Shown here: piece after piece, positions 42,307 through 53,248 of the stretch | Layout of the letters: every line of letters begins with the position of its first letter | Numbering within the stretch: position 1 is the first letter of the stretch | NCBI RefSeq assembly: GCF_009646115.1 | Contig: NZ_CP045720.1 | Location: 3,596,001-3,660,000 of the forward strand | From: Pantoea eucalypti | GTDB taxonomy: Bacteria > Pseudomonadota > Gammaproteobacteria > Enterobacterales > Enterobacteriaceae | Length of the DNA: 64,000 nucleotides | Reading direction: 5' to 3' | Program-made: the position numbers and the translations under genes | Notes under the pieces: model-generated | What the model was told of the DNA's origin: nothing | Seen by the model: only the letters and a program-made list of their open reading frames with translations | The model's database searches: none

Positions 42307-42322
42307 GTAGTACACGTGCCTC

Positions 42323-42379
42323 TTAGATTGCGGCGGCCAGTCTACATAACTCGTCGTGAAAACTTTCAGTCATTTTCAT
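42323..42379 (-). CDS. yrbN: small protein YrbN, shortened to 18 residues
   Basis: Upstream of deaD the minus strand encodes [18 protein letters not shown] followed by TAA. This is nearly identical to the first 16 residues of the E. coli small protein YrbN (about 26 residues), found at the same position before deaD. The last residues of the E. coli protein are missing because a stop occurs early. The stop is immediately followed by AGAGG, the probable deaD ribosome site, suggesting coupling. Function unknown. Confidence 0.78.
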   Translation of the reverse strand: MKMTESFHDELCRLAAAI

Positions 42380-42484
42380 CAAAAAGTGTGAACCGGCTCA
42401 AATTAAAAGTTTTGACGAACAGAAAAGCCTTCATCCTTTAAGATGATGACTTAACAGGTTTTACAGGCAAATTAAGTTCGTCAG

Positions 42485-43369
42485 CTATTGCTGGTCAGAT
42501 TCTGATAAATCGTCTTGTGCCTGGCCGAGTTGCGCCAGTTCCAACAATGCGTATCGGTGTTCAACAAAGTTATTGACGTTGTTGGCCACCGCCAGTTTGA
42601 ACAACGCTTTCGCGTCGTCCTTCTCCCCCAGACTTAGGTAGTACTTACCTAAATAGAAGTTGGTTTCACTGAGATGTTCAGCGAGCGAGGTGTTATCCGT
42701 TGCGTCCGCCTTGAGACTTTCCATCAACGTTTTCTCGTTGATATCTCCAAGGTAGAACTCGACAATATTCCATCCCCATTGATCTTTCGCCGCTTTGTCG
42801 TAACGCTGTTGAAGCGCCACTTTTGCCTTGTCAGCATCCATCTCACGTTCAACGAGATAGAGCCACAGACTGCGGAAAGGATCGTTAGGATCGTCTTGAT
42901 AAAACGCCAGCAGATCATCTTGCGCTAACTTGTATCGACCGCCGTAATAGAGGGCGATACCACGGTTTAAATGCGCATAGTTGTAAGTTGGATCAAGCTC
43001 AAGTACAGAATCAAACGCGTCATAGGCGGCATCAAAGTTGCCCGCCTGCGTTAAATATATGCCTAAGTAGTTAAACACTTCGGGCATATCTGGTCTTATA
43101 GACAGCGCTTGCGAAAAATCGTTCCGCGCTAATGCCCGCAGACCTAAACTATCATACAACACTCCGCGCTCATATAACAGCTGTGCGCGTTCATCATCGG
43201 TGAGAGCGCGACTGGCAAGAATTTGTTCCATGCGCGCCAGTATCACTTCCTGCTGCAGTGTGGGCTGTAAAGGCACTGCAAGAACTTCGTTCTTACGCCA
43301 ATTGGAGTTGCTGCATCCTGCCAGCATCAAAGCTGTCGCAACAAAACACCAGCGCAGAAAAGGCTTCAT
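42485..43369 (-). CDS. nlpI: lipoprotein NlpI
   Basis: Outer-membrane lipoprotein that acts as adaptor for the Prc protease and scaffolds peptidoglycan hydrolases such as MepS. 294 residues, as in E. coli. The signal peptide ends in the lipobox LAGC (Cys19), and TPR repeats follow ([80 protein letters not shown]). Lies downstream of pnp in the same direction, separated by a terminator-like hairpin. Confidence 0.97.
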   Translation of the reverse strand: MKPFLRWCFVATALMLAGCSNSNWRKNEVLAVPLQPTLQQEVILARMEQILASRALTDDERAQLLYERGVLYDSLGLRALARNDFSQALSIRPDMPEVFNYLGIYLTQAGNFDAAYDAFDSVLELDPTYNYAHLNRGIALYYGGRYKLAQDDLLAFYQDDPNDPFRSLWLYLVEREMDADKAKVALQQRYDKAAKDQWGWNIVEFYLGDINEKTLMESLKADATDNTSLAEHLSETNFYLGKYYLSLGEKDDAKALFKLAVANNVNNFVEHRYALLELAQLGQAQDDLSESDQQ

Positions 43370-43454
43370 TTCCCACTCCCGAATACAAACATTGGGATAA
43401 CCATCCTGTCATCCGCCTGCTGTGCACAAGGATTCCCGCCCTCGCGATGATACA

Positions 43455-43484
43455 AACGCCCCTCTCTGCCAGGCAAAGAGGGGC
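43455..43484 (-). terminator. hairpin after pnp
   Basis: An 8-bp stem (GCCCCTCT/AGAGGGGC) with 11-nt loop, then GTTTGT on the minus strand. A plausible but weak terminator between pnp and nlpI. Confidence 0.6.
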
Positions 43485-43498
43485 AAACCAGCAACGTC

Positions 43499-45634
43499 TT
43501 ATTCCGCGTCAGGTGTAATCACCGCTGCAGCTTCTTCAGTCTGCGGCTTAGATTCTGTCGCTTCTTTGATGCTCAGACGTACGCGGCCCTGGCGATCAAC
43601 TTCCATCACCTTAACCGGCACTTCCTGACCCATCTGCAGATAATCAGTCACTTTCTCAACGCGCTTATCAGCGATTTGTGAAATGTGAACCAGACCTTCT
43701 TTGCCACCACCGATAGCGACGAAGGCACCGAAGTCAACGATGCGGGTCACTTTACCACTGTAAACGCGGCCCACTTCGATTTCTGCAGTGATCTCTTCGA
43801 TACGACGAATCGCTTCTTTCGCTTTCAGACCATCGGTCGCAGCAATTTTAACGGTGCCGTCATCTTCAATTTCAATCGTTGTGCCGGTCTCTTCGGTCAG
43901 TGCACGAATCACTGAGCCGCCTTTACCAATCACATCTTTGATCTTGTCAGAGCTGATTTTGATGGTGTAGATGCGTGGAGCAAATTCAGAAATCTCGGTA
44001 CGCGGTGTGCTGATAGCCTGTTCCATAACGCCGAGGATGTGCAGACGCGCACCCTTAGCCTGGTTCAGCGCTTCCTGCATGATTTCACGCGTGATGCCTT
44101 CGATTTTGATGTCCATCTGCAGCGCGGTGATACCTTCACGGCTACCGGCTACTTTAAAGTCCATGTCCCCCAGGTGATCTTCATCGCCCAGGATGTCAGA
44201 CAGAACCACAAACTTCTCATCTTCTTTCACCAGACCCATTGCGATACCCGCAACGGCGGCTTTGATTGGCACACCTGCATCCATCAGCGCCAGTGAAGCA
44301 CCACAGACAGAGGCCATTGAAGAAGAACCGTTAGATTCGGTGATTTCAGACACTACACGCACGGTGTAAGGGAAATCTTCCGCTTTTGGCATAACGGCTA
44401 ACACGCCACGTTTCGCCAGACGACCGTGACCAATTTCACGACGCTTAGGCGAACCTACCATGCCGGTTTCGCCGACAGAGTACGGAGGGAAGTTGTAATG
44501 GAACAGGAAGCTGTCGGTACGTTCGCCCATCAGCTCATCCAGGTTCTGCGCATCGCGGGTTGTACCCAGCGTGGCCGTAACCAGCGCCTGCGTCTCACCA
44601 CGGGTGAACAGTGATGAACCATGGGTACGTGGCAATACGCCAGTACGCACGTCCAGACCGCGGATCATATCTTTTTCACGGCCATCGATACGTGGCTCGC
44701 CATTCAGGATACGGGTACGAACGACGGTTTTTTCGAGGCTATGCACGATATCGCCGATTTCTGAACCATCCAGCGTTTCATCTTCAGCCAGCAGAGCAGC
44801 AATGGTTTCGTCTTTAATGACGCCAACCTGCGTGTAACGCTCCTGCTTGTCAGTGATGCGGTAAGCATCGCTGATGCGCGCTTCTGCCAGGGCAGCAACA
44901 CGAGAAATCAGTGCGGTGTTAGCCGCTTCTGGCTGCCAGTCCCAGCGTGGTTTGCCAGCTTCTGCAACCAGGGCATTGATGTTTTCGATAACAACCTGCT
45001 GCTGATCGTGGCCAAAGACCACAGCGCCCAGCATCTGCTCTTCTGACAGGATCTCAGCTTCAGATTCAACCATCAGAACGGCATTCTGCGTACCCGCAAC
45101 AACCAGATCCAGACGAGACTGTTTCAGCTCATCTGCAGTTGGGTTCAGAACATATTGATCGTTAATATACCCTACGCGCGCTGCACCGATTGGGCCATTG
45201 AACGGCAGACCTGACAGCGCCAGAGCGGCAGAAGCACCCATCATCGCAACGATGTCCGGGTGAACCTGTGGGTTAACAGAAACCACGGTTGCAATAACCT
45301 GGACTTCATTAACAAAGCCTTCCGGGAACAGTGGACGAATCGGGCGGTCAATCAGACGCGAAATCAGCGTTTCGCCTTCGCTTGGACGGCCTTCACGACG
45401 GAAGAAGCTGCCTGGGATACGACCAGCAGCGTAAGTACGCTCCTGATAGTTTACGGTCAGTGGAAAGAAGTCCTGACCTGGTTTAGATTTTTTCTGACCT
45501 ACAACAGTGACGAACACTGCAGTATCGTCCATGCTCACCATTACAGCGGCTGTCGCCTGGCGAGCCATCATGCCGGTTTCCAGCGTGACGGTATGTTGAC
45601 CATATTGGAATTTGCGTACGATCGGATTCAGCAA
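43499..45634 (-). CDS. pnp: polyribonucleotide nucleotidyltransferase (PNPase)
   Basis: Phosphorolytic 3'-5' exoribonuclease and degradosome component. From the TTG at 45634 it is 711 residues, the E. coli length, and begins [21 protein letters not shown] as in E. coli, whose pnp also uses TTG. The ribosome site AAGGA lies 8 bases upstream. Two RNase PH domains ([55 protein letters not shown]) are followed by KH ([18 protein letters not shown]) and S1 ([28 protein letters not shown]) domains. The reading frame is open further upstream, but that stretch lies in the structured leader. Confidence 0.98.
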   Translation of the reverse strand: MLNPIVRKFQYGQHTVTLETGMMARQATAAVMVSMDDTAVFVTVVGQKKSKPGQDFFPLTVNYQERTYAAGRIPGSFFRREGRPSEGETLISRLIDRPIRPLFPEGFVNEVQVIATVVSVNPQVHPDIVAMMGASAALALSGLPFNGPIGAARVGYINDQYVLNPTADELKQSRLDLVVAGTQNAVLMVESEAEILSEEQMLGAVVFGHDQQQVVIENINALVAEAGKPRWDWQPEAANTALISRVAALAEARISDAYRITDKQERYTQVGVIKDETIAALLAEDETLDGSEIGDIVHSLEKTVVRTRILNGEPRIDGREKDMIRGLDVRTGVLPRTHGSSLFTRGETQALVTATLGTTRDAQNLDELMGERTDSFLFHYNFPPYSVGETGMVGSPKRREIGHGRLAKRGVLAVMPKAEDFPYTVRVVSEITESNGSSSMASVCGASLALMDAGVPIKAAVAGIAMGLVKEDEKFVVLSDILGDEDHLGDMDFKVAGSREGITALQMDIKIEGITREIMQEALNQAKGARLHILGVMEQAISTPRTEISEFAPRIYTIKISSDKIKDVIGKGGSVIRALTEETGTTIEIEDDGTVKIAATDGLKAKEAIRRIEEITAEIEVGRVYSGKVTRIVDFGAFVAIGGGKEGLVHISQIADKRVEKVTDYLQMGQEVPVKVMEVDRQGRVRLSIKEATESKPQTEEAAAVITPDAE

Positions 45635-45711
45635 AGTCAAAGTCCTTAACTTCGGGGCATGGCTATCTGTAGCCCGCCATTGATTACCAATCTTCAGCTG
45701 CATCCTCGCGA

Positions 45712-45756
45712 CTAATGACAACCCTCGACCGCCTCTGCGGTAAAGCCTCTCATTAG
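45712..45756 (-). promoter_or_regulatory. pnp leader stem-loop (RNase III target)
   Basis: On the minus strand CTAATGA...TCATTAG close a long imperfect stem with an inner ACCGC/GCGGT hairpin, about 80 nt before the TTG start. In E. coli the corresponding leader stem is cut by RNase III and then destabilised by PNPase, giving autoregulation. The arms and surrounding bases resemble that element. The rest of the 310-bp pnp-rpsO interval holds only the rpsO terminator. Confidence 0.65.
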
Positions 45757-45834
45757 CCGCGCGAAATTCTGCAAACTAAAGATCACACTAAGCAACAATA
45801 CATCAGTTTGGACCGGATTGCTGCCGATTGCTCG

Positions 45835-45859
45835 AAAAAAGGGGCCATAAAGGCCCCCT
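45835..45859 (-). terminator. rpsO terminator
   Basis: The minus-strand stem GGGGCC-TTTAT-GGCCCC is followed by TTTTTT. In E. coli a terminator in this position partly separates rpsO from pnp. Confidence 0.9.
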
Positions 45860-45944
45860 CTTCACGAAACTCGCACAAATCTGATCGTAAGCTGCACACA
45901 GTGCAAAAAACCACATAATGCCCCGACGATCAGATTTTTCAGAC

Positions 45945-46214
45945 TTAGCGACGCAGACCGAGACTTTCGATCAGGCTGCTGTAGCGTGCAACGTCTTTAC
46001 GCTTCAGGTAGTCCAGCAGCTTACGACGCTGAGATACCATGCGCAGCAGACCGCGGCGGCTGTGGTGGTCTTTTTTGTGCTCAGAGAAGTGACCCTGCAG
46101 ATGGGTAATCTGCGCGGTCAACAGGGCAACCTGAACTTCGGTTGAACCGCTGTCGTTAGCACCACGGCCATATTTAGCAACGATCTCTGCTTTAGCTTCT
46201 ACGCTTAGAGACAT
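45945..46214 (-). CDS. rpsO: 30S ribosomal protein S15
   Basis: Primary binding protein of the 16S rRNA central domain. 89 residues, nearly identical to E. coli ([55 protein letters not shown]). It has its own promoter upstream and a terminator downstream. In E. coli S15 represses its own translation through a leader pseudoknot; I did not resolve that fold here. Confidence 0.99.
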   Translation of the reverse strand: MSLSVEAKAEIVAKYGRGANDSGSTEVQVALLTAQITHLQGHFSEHKKDHHSRRGLLRMVSQRRKLLDYLKRKDVARYSSLIESLGLRR

Positions 46215-46285
46215 AATAAACTCCGGTAATAAATGAATGTATGGGTGCCGATCTCTAATTCAGCATCCCGCTTTAAAGCCGCACT

Positions 46286-46314
46286 ATTCTACTCTGCGCC
46301 TGATAGCAACGCAA
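46286..46314 (-). promoter_or_regulatory. rpsO promoter
   Basis: Minus strand -35 TTGCGT (46309-46314), exact 17-bp spacer, -10 TAGAAT (46286-46291), between truB and rpsO. Confidence 0.8.
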
Positions 46315-46345
46315 ATGCCCCATCAGCGAAAAGTGGCCGCACGAC

Positions 46346-47290
46346 TTAATCCTGATACTCAACCACTAAACGACGCGGCGCAAGACGCCCATCAGCGGCA
46401 ATTTCTGCCATGCCGATAAACTTACGCGCTTCGCCTTCTGATATCCTGACCAGTCCCTGTGCAGGCGCATTACTCGCCTGTACTGGCTGTCCCAGGCGGA
46501 ACAAATCTGCCACGGCAGTCGGGATATTCACTTCAGGGAAATCAGAGGCCGGGCTGTCCATTGGCAGCAGCAGCGGATCAAGCTGCGATTCCAGTGAGAT
46601 GCCAGCGTCAGTGGCTTCCGCCAGCAGGGTATTGAGCTGCTCCAGCGTCACCATCCTTTCATAGGGATAACGGGCAACCTGCACACGACGCAGCATGGTG
46701 ACATGCGCACCGCATCCCAGCTTTTCACCCAAATCATCAATGATGGTGCGGATATAGGTGCCTTTGGAGCAGTGAATTTCCAGCTCCAGCTCATTATCCT
46801 GCCAGCGAATAAACTGCAGCTCATAGACCGTGATCGGACGCGGTTCACGCTCGATCACAATGCCCTGACGCGCATACTCATACAGCGGACGTCCCTGATG
46901 CTTCAGTGCCGAAAACATTGAGGGCACCTGCAGCGTTTCGCCGCGGAAGCTCTCCAGGGCGCTATCGAGTTCGGCCTGACTGAAGCTGACCGGACGCGTC
47001 TGCACGATGTTGCCATCGGCGTCTGACGTGTCAGTCCGCTCGCCCAGTCGGGCTATCACACGGTAGCGTTTGTCGGAATCCAGCAGATATTGAGAAAACT
47101 TGGTTGCTTCACCCAGGCAAATTGGCAACATGCCAGTGGCCAGGGGATCAAGCGCGCCGGTGTGTCCTGCGCGATTAGCGTTGAAGATACGCTTTACTTT
47201 CTGCAGGACATCATTCGACGAGACGCCTTGTGGCTTATCCAGCAACAACACGCCATGGACGTCGCGACCGCGACGACGCGGACGACTCAT
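46346..47290 (-). CDS. truB: tRNA pseudouridine-55 synthase
   Basis: Makes the conserved pseudouridine 55 in the T-loop of tRNAs. 314 residues, with the catalytic Asp48 in [15 protein letters not shown], then [19 protein letters not shown] and the C-terminal PUA domain ([19 protein letters not shown]). Its ATG shares one base with the rbfA stop (TAATG), so the two are translationally coupled. Confidence 0.98.
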   Translation of the reverse strand: MSRPRRRGRDVHGVLLLDKPQGVSSNDVLQKVKRIFNANRAGHTGALDPLATGMLPICLGEATKFSQYLLDSDKRYRVIARLGERTDTSDADGNIVQTRPVSFSQAELDSALESFRGETLQVPSMFSALKHQGRPLYEYARQGIVIEREPRPITVYELQFIRWQDNELELEIHCSKGTYIRTIIDDLGEKLGCGAHVTMLRRVQVARYPYERMVTLEQLNTLLAEATDAGISLESQLDPLLLPMDSPASDFPEVNIPTAVADLFRLGQPVQASNAPAQGLVRISEGEARKFIGMAEIAADGRLAPRRLVVEYQD

Positions 47291-47697
47291 TACGCCTCCT
47301 CGTCATCGCCAGTGGCGTCCGGACCACGACGTTCAGCATCATTCTTCACAACGCTGGTGACGAGATTGGACATACGCATCCCTTCAACTAACGAGTTATC
47401 GTAGAAGAAGGTCAGCTCAGGCACGATGCGCAGACGCATCGCTTTACCCAGCAGAATGCGAATATAACCTGACGCTTCTTTCAGCGCTTTCAGGCCATGT
47501 TTAATGGCATCTTCATCTTTGTCGTTAAGGAAAGTGACGAACACTTTTGCGTAGGCAAGATCGCGTGACACTTCAACGCCAGACACCGTGACCATCATGC
47601 CAAGACGTGGATCTTTAATCTCACGCTGCAGGATCATCGCAATCTCTTTTTGCAGCTCTTGTGAAACGCGCTGCGGGCGACCAAATTCTTTCGCCAT
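47290..47697 (-). CDS. rbfA: 30S ribosome-binding factor A
   Basis: Late 30S maturation factor that binds near the 16S 5' helix and is needed for cold adaptation. 135 residues from ATG 47697 ([11 protein letters not shown]), with KIA/KH-like core [39 protein letters not shown] and [24 protein letters not shown]. An upstream in-frame ATG (47712) is not conserved. Confidence 0.98.
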   Translation of the reverse strand: MAKEFGRPQRVSQELQKEIAMILQREIKDPRLGMMVTVSGVEVSRDLAYAKVFVTFLNDKDEDAIKHGLKALKEASGYIRILLGKAMRLRIVPELTFFYDNSLVEGMRMSNLVTSVVKNDAERRGPDATGDDEEA

Positions 47698-47762
47698 CAT
47701 TATTTCTCCCAAATAATTCGGGAGGCCAGAGGCCTCCCAAATTGCAACACATCAGCAGTCTA

Positions 47763-50456
47763 TTACTCGATGGTGCGTTTAATTTCGATGATTTCAAACA
47801 CTTCGATCATATCGCCAACGCGAACGTCGTTGTAGTTCTTCACGCCGATACCGCACTCCATGCCGTTACGCACTTCGTTGACGTCATCTTTAAAGCGACG
47901 CAGAGATTCCAGCTCGCCTTCGTAAATCACCACGTTGTCACGCAGGACACGGATTGGATTGTGACGTTTGATGTTACCTTCCGTCACCATACAACCGGCA
48001 ATGGCGCCAAACTTCGGTGATTTGAATACGTCGCGGACCGCAGCCAGACCAATGATCTGCTGTTTGTACTCTGGTGCCAGCATACCGCTCATCGCCGCTT
48101 TAACTTCGTCAATCAGGTTATAGATGACAGAGTAGTAGCGCAGATCCAGGCTTTCTGCGTCAATGACGCGACGCGCAGAGGCATCGGCACGAACGTTGAA
48201 GCCAAGCAGAATGGCGTTAGAAGCAGCCGCCAGGGTCGCATCGGTTTCGGTAATCCCGCCGACGCCTGAACCCACAATCTTCACCTTCACTTCATCGGTG
48301 GAGAGTTTCTGCAGAGAATCAGAGATGGCTTCGACAGAACCCTGAACGTCAGCTTTCAGAACGATGTTCAGTTCAGATACTTCGCCTTCGGTCATGTTAG
48401 CAAACATGTTCTCGAGCTTAGATTTCTGCTGGCGAGCCAGTTTAACTTCGCGGAATTTGCCCTGACGATAGAGTGCAACTTCGCGTGCTTTCTTCTCGTC
48501 ACGTACCACAGTCGCTTCATCACCCGCAGCCGGCACACCGGACAGGCCCAGAATCTCAACCGGGATAGACGGACCCGCTTCCATGACTTCGCGACCCAGT
48601 TCGTCACGCATTGCACGAACACGGCCATATTCGAAACCACAAAGAACGATGTCGCCTTTGTTCAGCGTACCTTCACGTACCAGCACGGTGGCAACCGGAC
48701 CACGACCTTTGTCGAGGAACGATTCAATCACCACGCCGCTCGCCATACCTTCACGGATAGCGGTCAGTTCCAGAACTTCCGCCTGCAGCAGGATAGCGTT
48801 TAACAGATCATCAATGCCGGTACCCGCTTTCGCAGAGACATTCACGAACATGTTTTCGCCGCCCCACTCTTCCGGAATGATACCGTACTGAGTCAGTTCG
48901 TTTTTAACACGATCCGGATCCGCTTCTGGCTTATCGCACTTGTTCACGGCAACCACAACCGGCACTTTCGCGGCTTTGGCGTGCTGAATAGCTTCAACAG
49001 TCTGTGGCATTACGCCATCGTCTGCTGCAACCACCAGGATAACGATGTCGGTAGCCTGCGCACCACGTGCACGCATCGCGGTAAACGCGGCGTGGCCCGG
49101 GGTATCCAGGAAGGTGACCATACCGTTGTCAGTTTCAACGTGGTAAGCACCGATGTGCTGTGTAATGCCGCCCGCTTCGCCAGAGGCGATTTTAGTGGAG
49201 CGGATATAGTCCAGCAGAGACGTTTTACCGTGGTCGACGTGGCCCATGATGGTGACAACCGGCGCACGAGACTCCTGCGCAGCATCGGTATCACGATCGT
49301 CCATTACCGCTTCTTCCAGCTCGTTTTCACGACGCAGGGTTACTTTGTGGCCCATCTCTTCGGCAACGAGCTGTGCAGTTTCCTGATCGATCACCTGGTT
49401 GATAGTCGCCATTGCGCCCATCTTCATCATCGCTTTGATGACCAGAGAACCTTTCACTGCCATTTTGTTAGCCAGTTCGGCTACGGTAATGGTTTCGCCA
49501 ATCACAACATCACGGTTAACAGCCTGCGCTGGCTTGTTGAAGCCCTGCTGCAGTGCGCTAGGTTTGCGATGCTTGCCGCCTTTACCACCACGAACCTGCG
49601 CACGCGCTTCTTCACGGTCAGTTTTGGCTTCAGAGTGTTTGTTGCCTTTTTTCGCCGGACGCGCAGCTTTAGCAGTCGTCCGCGCACGCGCACGACCTGC
49701 TTCAACCTGACGGTCGTTTTCATCTTCCGCCTGACGGGCATGGGTAGAAGTGGTGACGTGATAGTCGCCTTTATCCTCTTCTTCCGGTTTTTCCCATTCA
49801 GCTGATTTCTCTTCAGCCAGACGGCGGGCTTCTTCGGCTACGAGGCGGGCAGCCTCTTCCAGCTTACGGCGCGCTTCTTCTTCAGCTTTACGCTTCAGTT
49901 CAGCAGCTTCTGCTTCGCGACGGGCTTTGTCTGATTGCGCAGCCTTTGTCACTTCGTCGGTAGGTTGATTTGTCACTTTGTCATTTTCCGCTGCTGCACG
50001 TTTGGCCTTATCAGCGGCTTCGCGCCTTGCTTTGTCTTCGGCTTCACGTTGCGCTTTCTGTTCAGCTTCGCGACGGGCTTTTTCTTCAGCCTCGCGTTGC
50101 GCCTGCTCTTCCGCTTCACGCTGCGCCTCGGCTTCAGCTTCTGCCTGAGCTTGCTCAGACTCTGCATCACCTTTCACATAGGTACGCTTTTTGCGGACTT
50201 CAATTTGCACCGACTTACTTTTACCCCCGGTGCCTGGAATATTCAAGGTGCTGCGCGTTTTACGCTGCAACGTCAGCTTAGCTGAACCGACCTGACCGTG
50301 TTCACGGTTCAGATGAGATAGTAAGGTTTCTTTCTCTTGCTGGCTCACCGCGTCATTTTCAGACTTAGGGATACCCGCATCAGCAAATTGCTGTACCAGG
50401 CGATCGACCGGAGTCTGAATTTCTGCGGCCAGCGATTTTACGGTTACATCTGTCAT
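47763..50456 (-). CDS. infB: translation initiation factor IF-2
   Basis: GTPase that recruits fMet-tRNA to the 30S subunit. 897 residues. Small N-terminal IF2_N domain, a long charged helical linker with 8-residue repeats (about 105-152), a second IF2_N domain ([21 protein letters not shown]), then the GTPase domain with [17 protein letters not shown] and NKCD (G4; E. coli has NKID). Domains II-IV end at [13 protein letters not shown]. Internal starts giving a shorter IF-2 form are known in E. coli; not assigned here. Lies 17 bp after nusA. Confidence 0.98.
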   Translation of the reverse strand: MTDVTVKSLAAEIQTPVDRLVQQFADAGIPKSENDAVSQQEKETLLSHLNREHGQVGSAKLTLQRKTRSTLNIPGTGGKSKSVQIEVRKKRTYVKGDAESEQAQAEAEAEAQREAEEQAQREAEEKARREAEQKAQREAEDKARREAADKAKRAAAENDKVTNQPTDEVTKAAQSDKARREAEAAELKRKAEEEARRKLEEAARLVAEEARRLAEEKSAEWEKPEEEDKGDYHVTTSTHARQAEDENDRQVEAGRARARTTAKAARPAKKGNKHSEAKTDREEARAQVRGGKGGKHRKPSALQQGFNKPAQAVNRDVVIGETITVAELANKMAVKGSLVIKAMMKMGAMATINQVIDQETAQLVAEEMGHKVTLRRENELEEAVMDDRDTDAAQESRAPVVTIMGHVDHGKTSLLDYIRSTKIASGEAGGITQHIGAYHVETDNGMVTFLDTPGHAAFTAMRARGAQATDIVILVVAADDGVMPQTVEAIQHAKAAKVPVVVAVNKCDKPEADPDRVKNELTQYGIIPEEWGGENMFVNVSAKAGTGIDDLLNAILLQAEVLELTAIREGMASGVVIESFLDKGRGPVATVLVREGTLNKGDIVLCGFEYGRVRAMRDELGREVMEAGPSIPVEILGLSGVPAAGDEATVVRDEKKAREVALYRQGKFREVKLARQQKSKLENMFANMTEGEVSELNIVLKADVQGSVEAISDSLQKLSTDEVKVKIVGSGVGGITETDATLAAASNAILLGFNVRADASARRVIDAESLDLRYYSVIYNLIDEVKAAMSGMLAPEYKQQIIGLAAVRDVFKSPKFGAIAGCMVTEGNIKRHNPIRVLRDNVVIYEGELESLRRFKDDVNEVRNGMECGIGVKNYNDVRVGDMIEVFEIIEIKRTIE
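50001..50120 (-). repeat. five 24-bp tandem repeat units inside infB
   Basis: Codons 113-152 encode five consecutive octads of the form REAE(E/Q/D)(K/Q)A(R/Q/K). They make a charged alpha-helical linker between the IF2_N domains. The unit number is likely to vary between strains. Confidence 0.7.
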
Positions 50457-50473
50457 GCTGTTCCTTCCTGTTA

Positions 50474-51961
50474 TTACGCGTCATCGCCGAACCAGCAGAT
50501 ATTACGTGCGGCCATAATCAGCGCGCCGGCTTGTTCATCAGACAGGCCTTCAATATCCGTCAGATCGTCAACACCTTGCTCAGCGAGATCTTCCAGCGTG
50601 CAAACGCCTTTCGACGCCAGGCGGAACGCCAGCGCACGATCGAGGCCTTCAAGATTCAGAAGATCCTCAGCGGGCTCCTGATTTCCAAGACTCTCTTCTT
50701 TCGCCAGTGCCAGGGTGGTTAACGCATTTTTTGCTCGTTCACGCAGGGCTTCAATGGTCTCTTCGTCGAGGCCGTCGACTTCCAGCAGCTCGTTGATTGG
50801 CACGTATGCCAGCTCTTCCAGCGAGGAGAAGCCCTCTTCCACCAGTACGGTGGCGAACTCTTCGTCGATGTCGAGATGTTTAGTGAACATATCGATCGCT
50901 GCATGTGCTTCAGCCTGATGCTTAGCCTGCAGATCATCGACGGTCATCACGTTCAGCTCCCAGCCACTCAGCTGCGAAGCGAGACGCACGTTTTGGCCGT
51001 TACGGCCGATCGCCTGAGCCAGATTGCCAGCTTCTACGGCGATATCCATGGTGTGATTATCTTCATCAACCACGATTGACGCCACATCGGCCGGAGCCAT
51101 GGCGTTGATAACAAACTGTGCCGGGTTATCGTCCCACAGCACGATATCAATACGCTCGCCACCCAGTTCACTGGAAACTGCCTGAACACGCGCGCCGCGC
51201 ATGCCCACACAGGCACCGACCGGATCGATACGTTTGTCGTTGGTTTTGACTGCAATTTTAGCGCGCGAACCCGGATCACGGGCGGCTGCTTTAATTTCAA
51301 TCAGTTCTTCGCCAATTTCTGGCACCTCGATCCGGAACAGTTCAATCAGCATTTCGGGTTTGGAACGCGTGACGAACAGCTGCGCGCCACGCGCTTCCGG
51401 ACGTACAGAGTAGAGTACGCCACGAATACGATCGCCCGGGCGGAAGTTTTCACGCGGCAGCATATCTTCGCGCAGAATGACCGCTTCGGCATTGCTGCCT
51501 AAATCGAGGGAAATGTTGTCGCGGTTAACTTTTTTCACCACACCGGTGATGATTTCGCCTTCCTGCTCACGGAACTGATCAACCACCATTGCGCGCTCAG
51601 CTTCGCGCACTTTTTGCACGATAACCTGCTTAGCAGTCTGGGTGGTGATACGGTCAAAGGTGACCGATTCAATCTGATCTTCGACATATTCGCCCAGATT
51701 GAATGCTTCATCTTCGAAGCGGGCCGCATCCAGCGTGATCTCGCGCGTCGGCTGTGTTACCTCTTCAACGATTTCCCAGCGGCGGAAAGTATCGAAATCG
51801 CCACTGCGGCGATCAATGCTGACGCGTACCTCAATTTCCTGCTCGTACTTTTTCTTGGTCGCAGTCGCCAGCGCGCTCTCCAGCGCTTCGAAGATTTTCT
51901 CACGCGGCAGGGCTTTTTCGTTAGAAACGGCTTCTACAACAGCTAAGATCTCTTTGTTCAT
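50474..51961 (-). CDS. nusA: transcription termination/antitermination protein NusA
   Basis: RNA-polymerase-binding factor controlling pausing, termination and antitermination. 495 residues from ATG 51961 ([28 protein letters not shown]), the E. coli length; an upstream start at 51976 is unsupported. N-terminal domain, S1 domain ([28 protein letters not shown]), KH1/KH2 ([41 protein letters not shown]) and two C-terminal acidic repeats ending NICWFGDDA. In the rimP-nusA-infB operon. Confidence 0.98.
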   Translation of the reverse strand: MNKEILAVVEAVSNEKALPREKIFEALESALATATKKKYEQEIEVRVSIDRRSGDFDTFRRWEIVEEVTQPTREITLDAARFEDEAFNLGEYVEDQIESVTFDRITTQTAKQVIVQKVREAERAMVVDQFREQEGEIITGVVKKVNRDNISLDLGSNAEAVILREDMLPRENFRPGDRIRGVLYSVRPEARGAQLFVTRSKPEMLIELFRIEVPEIGEELIEIKAAARDPGSRAKIAVKTNDKRIDPVGACVGMRGARVQAVSSELGGERIDIVLWDDNPAQFVINAMAPADVASIVVDEDNHTMDIAVEAGNLAQAIGRNGQNVRLASQLSGWELNVMTVDDLQAKHQAEAHAAIDMFTKHLDIDEEFATVLVEEGFSSLEELAYVPINELLEVDGLDEETIEALRERAKNALTTLALAKEESLGNQEPAEDLLNLEGLDRALAFRLASKGVCTLEDLAEQGVDDLTDIEGLSDEQAGALIMAARNICWFGDDA

Positions 51962-51985
51962 CCTGGTTAGCCTCAATCCGGACTT

Positions 51986-52438
51986 TTAAAAGTGGGGGAC
52001 CAGGTTCGCTTTCTGAATATTACTCAGCGCGAACACTTCATCGCTACCCTCAACGTGCACCGTGATCATCTCGCCATCAACTGACTTGATGGTTCCCTGC
52101 CATTTACGGCGGTTCTGAACGGCCATACGCAACACCAGGCTCACTTCTTCACCCATAAAGCGGGTGTAGTGTTCAGCGGTGAACAGAGGACGATCGAGTC
52201 CCGGTGAAGAGACTTCAAGGTTGTAAGGAACAGTAATAGGATCTTCAACATCCATTACCGCACTTACCTGGTGGCTGACATCGGCGCAATCATCGACATT
52301 GATGCCATCTTCACTATCAATATAGATGCGCAGGATAGATGTGCGACTACGAACGAATTCAATTCCAACCAGTTCGTAACCCAGCGCTTCTACGGGAGCC
52401 GATACCAACTCTGTCAATTTTTGCTCTAATGTGGACAA
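51986..52438 (-). CDS. rimP: ribosome maturation factor RimP
   Basis: Early 30S assembly factor. The TTG at 52438 gives 150 residues beginning [30 protein letters not shown], as in E. coli, with a GGGGGTGG ribosome site just upstream. In-frame GTG 52444 and TTG 52450 would overlap that site. Conserved [24 protein letters not shown] and [12 protein letters not shown] are present. First protein gene after metY; nusA follows 24 bp downstream. Confidence 0.95.
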   Translation of the reverse strand: MSTLEQKLTELVSAPVEALGYELVGIEFVRSRTSILRIYIDSEDGINVDDCADVSHQVSAVMDVEDPITVPYNLEVSSPGLDRPLFTAEHYTRFMGEEVSLVLRMAVQNRRKWQGTIKSVDGEMITVHVEGSDEVFALSNIQKANLVPHF

Positions 52439-52455
52439 GCCCACCCCCAAGACAT

Positions 52456-52475
52456 AAAAAAAGGGCCTATAGCCC
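52456..52475 (-). terminator. leader terminator immediately upstream of rimP
   Basis: The minus-strand stem GGGC(T)-ATA-(G)GCCC is followed by TTTTTTT, ending 17 bp before the rimP start. It must be partly read through for rimP-nusA-infB expression and is a candidate site for NusA-dependent autoregulation known in E. coli. Confidence 0.8.
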
Positions 52476-52497
52476 AGTATTACGATTCGCTAATAAC

Positions 52498-52521
52498 AAA
52501 AAACCCCGAATATTCGGGGCT
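52498..52521 (-). terminator. terminator downstream of metY
   Basis: The palindromic stem CCCCGAA/TTCGGGG is followed by TTTTTT on the minus strand. It lies between tRNA-fMet and the second terminator before rimP, so the operon has two terminators in series. Confidence 0.85.
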
Positions 52522-52649
52522 TTTAATCACTGGACCCTGTATGCCGCAATGCGGCCCGGACTCCATCCAAAGAATTTTCTTTCAAAAAATAGCCGTGAAT
52601 GCGTCCGTCGATGCATACAGTATATTTGAAAAAGAACTCAAAGGGAAAG

Positions 52650-52726
<77 letters not shown>

Positions 52727-52742
52727 TCCGAAAACGTGGCGA

Positions 52743-52771
52743 ATAATACGCCAGACCTGCAAAAAATGCAA
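52743..52771 (-). promoter_or_regulatory. metY operon promoter
   Basis: Minus strand -35 TTGCAT (52766-52771), 17-bp spacer, -10 TATTAT (52743-52748), 17 bp before the mature 5' end of tRNA-fMet. Likely drives metY-rimP-nusA-infB. Confidence 0.78.
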
Positions 52772-52785
52772 GTGATACTACGATT

Positions 52786-52872
52786 TGGTACCGAGGACGG
52801 GACTTGAACCCGTAAGCCCAATCGGGCACTACCACCTCAAGGTAGCGTGTCTACCAATTCCACCACCACGGC
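52786..52872 (-). tRNA. leuU: tRNA-Leu (GAG)
   Basis: 87-nt class II tRNA with long variable arm (GGTGGTAGTGCCCGATTGGGCTTACGGGTTC region), anticodon GAG and encoded CCA. Differs little from E. coli leuU and occupies the same place after secG. The acceptor stem has a U-U mismatch at 5-68 (GCCGUGG against CCUCGGU), where E. coli has A-U. Confidence 0.97.
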
Positions 52873-52909
52873 ACTGCACTGACCACAACGATTCGTTGTG
52901 CTGACGACC

Positions 52910-53248
52910 TTACTTAGGAATATCGCTGCCCGGTGTAACCGGTTGAGCTGGCTTTTCAGTCTGTTGAGAAGACTGCGCCGGCGCAGAAAGATTTTCCCAC
53001 TCACTTCCTTTTGACGCTTTATTGCTGTTCAGATTACCCAGAACCAGGCTGATGATGAAGAACAATGCCGCTAAAATGCCAGTAGTACGGGTCATGAAAT
53101 TACCTGAACCCGACGAACCAAACACTGTACCGGATGCGCCTGCACCGAATGAGGCTCCCATATCAGCGCCTTTGCCTTGCTGCAGCATGATCATACCCAC
53201 GAGGGCGATAGCTACAATAAGGAAAACAACTAAAAGAGCTTCGTACAT
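52910..53248 (-). CDS. secG: protein-export membrane protein SecG
   Basis: Small subunit of the SecYEG translocon. 112 residues from ATG 53248 (MYEALLVVFLIVAIALVGMIMLQQGKGADMGASFG) with two TM helices (about 1-22 and 54-72) joined by the Gly-rich loop SGTVFGSSGSGNFMTR. An ATG-preceded extension of two residues (53254) is not conserved. leuU follows 37 bp downstream; a CACAACGA/TCGTTGTG palindrome lies between them. Confidence 0.97.
   Translation of the reverse strand: MYEALLVVFLIVAIALVGMIMLQQGKGADMGASFGAGASGTVFGSSGSGNFMTRTTGILAALFFIISLVLGNLNSNKASKGSEWENLSAPAQSSQQTEKPAQPVTPGSDIPK

Noticed and set aside
45635..45721. Longer N-terminus for PNPase
   Set aside because: The added residues come from the RNase III-processed leader; E. 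coli starts at the equivalent TTG.
45635..45944. SraG/PsrO-like sRNA in the pnp-rpsO interval
   Set aside because: E. coli has such an RNA here, but I could not recognise conserved sequence beyond the pnp leader stem and rpsO terminator.
50001..50120. Possible CRISPR-like repeat array
   Set aside because: The repeats are contiguous 24-bp coding units without spacers and lie in frame inside infB.
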